Source: Allobosea sp. Root381 (lineage in GTDB: Bacteria > Pseudomonadota > Alphaproteobacteria > Rhizobiales > Beijerinckiaceae). Taken from it: a stretch of DNA of 64,000 nt. Below are positions 63,456 through 64,000 of this stretch, piece by piece. The stretch's first letter is position 1. Each line of letters begins with the position of its first letter. The notes under the pieces were generated by a model, which worked only from the letters and a program-made list of their open reading frames with translations, searched no databases and was not told the DNA's origin. Where the stretch lies: contig NZ_LMJT01000012.1 of assembly GCF_001429395.1 (NCBI RefSeq), positions 245,482-309,481 of the forward strand, read 5' to 3'. The position numbers were made by a program, and so were the translations under genes.

Positions 63456-64000
63456 TCAGGCCTTCCGGAAAGCGGTGATATCGAGATAGCGGGTTGCGAC
63501 GCGTTCGCGAACCGCCTCGTCATGGAAGATGCCGACGATGGCGGAGCCGGCGGCGCGTGCCTCCGCGATGAGTTCGACGACGACGTCGCGATTGGCGGCG
63601 TCGAGCGAGGCGGTGGGCTCATCGATCAGCATGATCGCAGAGGGATCGACGAAGGAGCGGGCGATGTTGACGCGCTGCTGCTCGCCACCGGAGAAGGTGG
63701 CCGGCGCCAGGCTCCAGAGCCGCTCCGGCAGGTTGAGGCGGGCGAGCATCGCGCGCGCCTTTTCCGTCGCGGTTTCAGGTGAGGCGCCGCGGGCGAGCAG
63801 CGGGTCGCGCACGATGTCGAGGGTCGAAACGCGCGGGATCACGCGCAGGAATTGCGAGACGAAGCCGAGCGTGCGGCGGCGGATGTCGAGCACGGTGCGC
63901 GGCACCGCCGAGACGATGTCGATGGGCCGGCCGGCATGGGTGATGCGGATCGTGCCCGCGGTGGGCTTGTAGTTGCCGTAGAGGATGCGCAGCAGGCTCG
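63456..64000 (-). CDS. phnL: Phosphonate C-P lyase system protein PhnL (partial)
   Basis: C-terminal ~180 residues, running off the right edge. ABC-type ATPase of the C-P lyase: [15 protein letters not shown] just after Walker [20 protein letters not shown] (Q-loop), [16 protein letters not shown] (signature) and [20 protein letters not shown] (Walker B). The [14 protein letters not shown]-like block is specific to PhnL. PhnL is thought to assist the PhnGHIJK core, not transport. The rest of the phn genes should lie to the right. Confidence 0.95.
   Translation of the reverse strand, partial: SLLRILYGNYKPTAGTIRITHAGRPIDIVSAVPRTVLDIRRRTLGFVSQFLRVIPRVSTLDIVRDPLLARGASPETATEKARAMLARLNLPERLWSLAPATFSGGEQQRVNIARSFVDPSAIMLIDEPTASLDAANRDVVVELIAEARAAGSAIVGIFHDEAVRERVATRYLDITAFRKA

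Overview
The window is GC-rich, densely coded chromosomal DNA of an alphaproteobacterium. The gene set fits Hyphomicrobiales (Rhizobiales), and Bosea or a near relative is my best guess. The evidence is an aerobic-type CobS/CobT cobaltochelatase pair, ribosomal protein L21 with the long C-terminal extension of this order, the order proB-proA-nadD-rsfS-rlmH-envC-ctpA-deacetylase-rppH, a CyaC-type membrane adenylate cyclase, D-erythronate dehydrogenase, and palindromic repeats whose translations (PHPEER and VGLVPTIHV types) are common in this order. The genus is inference from gene content only.

Layout. 1-2.2 kb: end of a peptide ABC transporter (double ATPase, start of a binding protein). 2.4-7.6 kb: a three-gene unit of an ABC exporter-like protein with decayed ATPase domains, a cyclic-nucleotide-binding protein and a membrane/ferredoxin/adenylate cyclase protein. 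7.6-11.3 kb: glycosyltransferase and methyltransferase-like genes. 11.6-19.2 kb: cobS, GFA, GNAT, cobT, a secreted phytase/esterase-like protein, rpmB, a DUF3108-type protein and an aminotransferase. 19.4-25.2 kb: sugar-acid type catabolism (IlvD/EDD dehydratase, PEP-mutase-like protein, two SDR-type dehydrogenases including DenD). 25.2-27.1 kb: GNAT, rpmA, rplU. 27.4-32.7 kb: tRNA-Ser(CGA) followed by a coding-poor accessory stretch with a broken ligase D gene, an exported methyltransferase-like protein, PRC-barrel genes (one apparently frameshifted), tiny membrane peptides, a zinc-ribbon protein and duplicated hairpins.

33.0-39.1 kb is the most interesting part. A clear TPP riboswitch precedes a LuxE-like acyl-protein synthetase, a LuxC-like reductase, a ThiXYZ-type ABC importer and an SDR reductase, all on the plus strand with tiny gaps or overlaps. 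Read together, this looks like a thiamin-controlled import-and-reduce module: take up a carboxylated thiamin or pyrimidine/thiazole derivative, activate the acid, reduce it to the aldehyde and then to the alcohol. The substrate is inference.

39.1-52.2 kb, minus strand: an orphan molybdenum hydroxylase large subunit, pgi, rppH, polysaccharide deacetylase, ctpA, envC, rlmH, rsfS, nadD, proA, proB. 52.4-54.1 kb: cold-shock protein, rpsU and two charged-helix proteins. 54.5-57.4 kb: ECF sigma factor, anti-sigma protein and a subtilisin-like protease. 57.5-61.5 kb: SnoaL-like protein, glycosyltransferase, METTL20-like lysine methyltransferase and a globin-coupled chemoreceptor. 61.6-64.0 kb: C-P lyase genes (DUF1045, phnM, phnL), running off the right edge. 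I saw no prophage, insertion sequence, integrase or CRISPR array. Several families of short palindromic repeats are scattered through the window, two of them read in frame as part of proteins.
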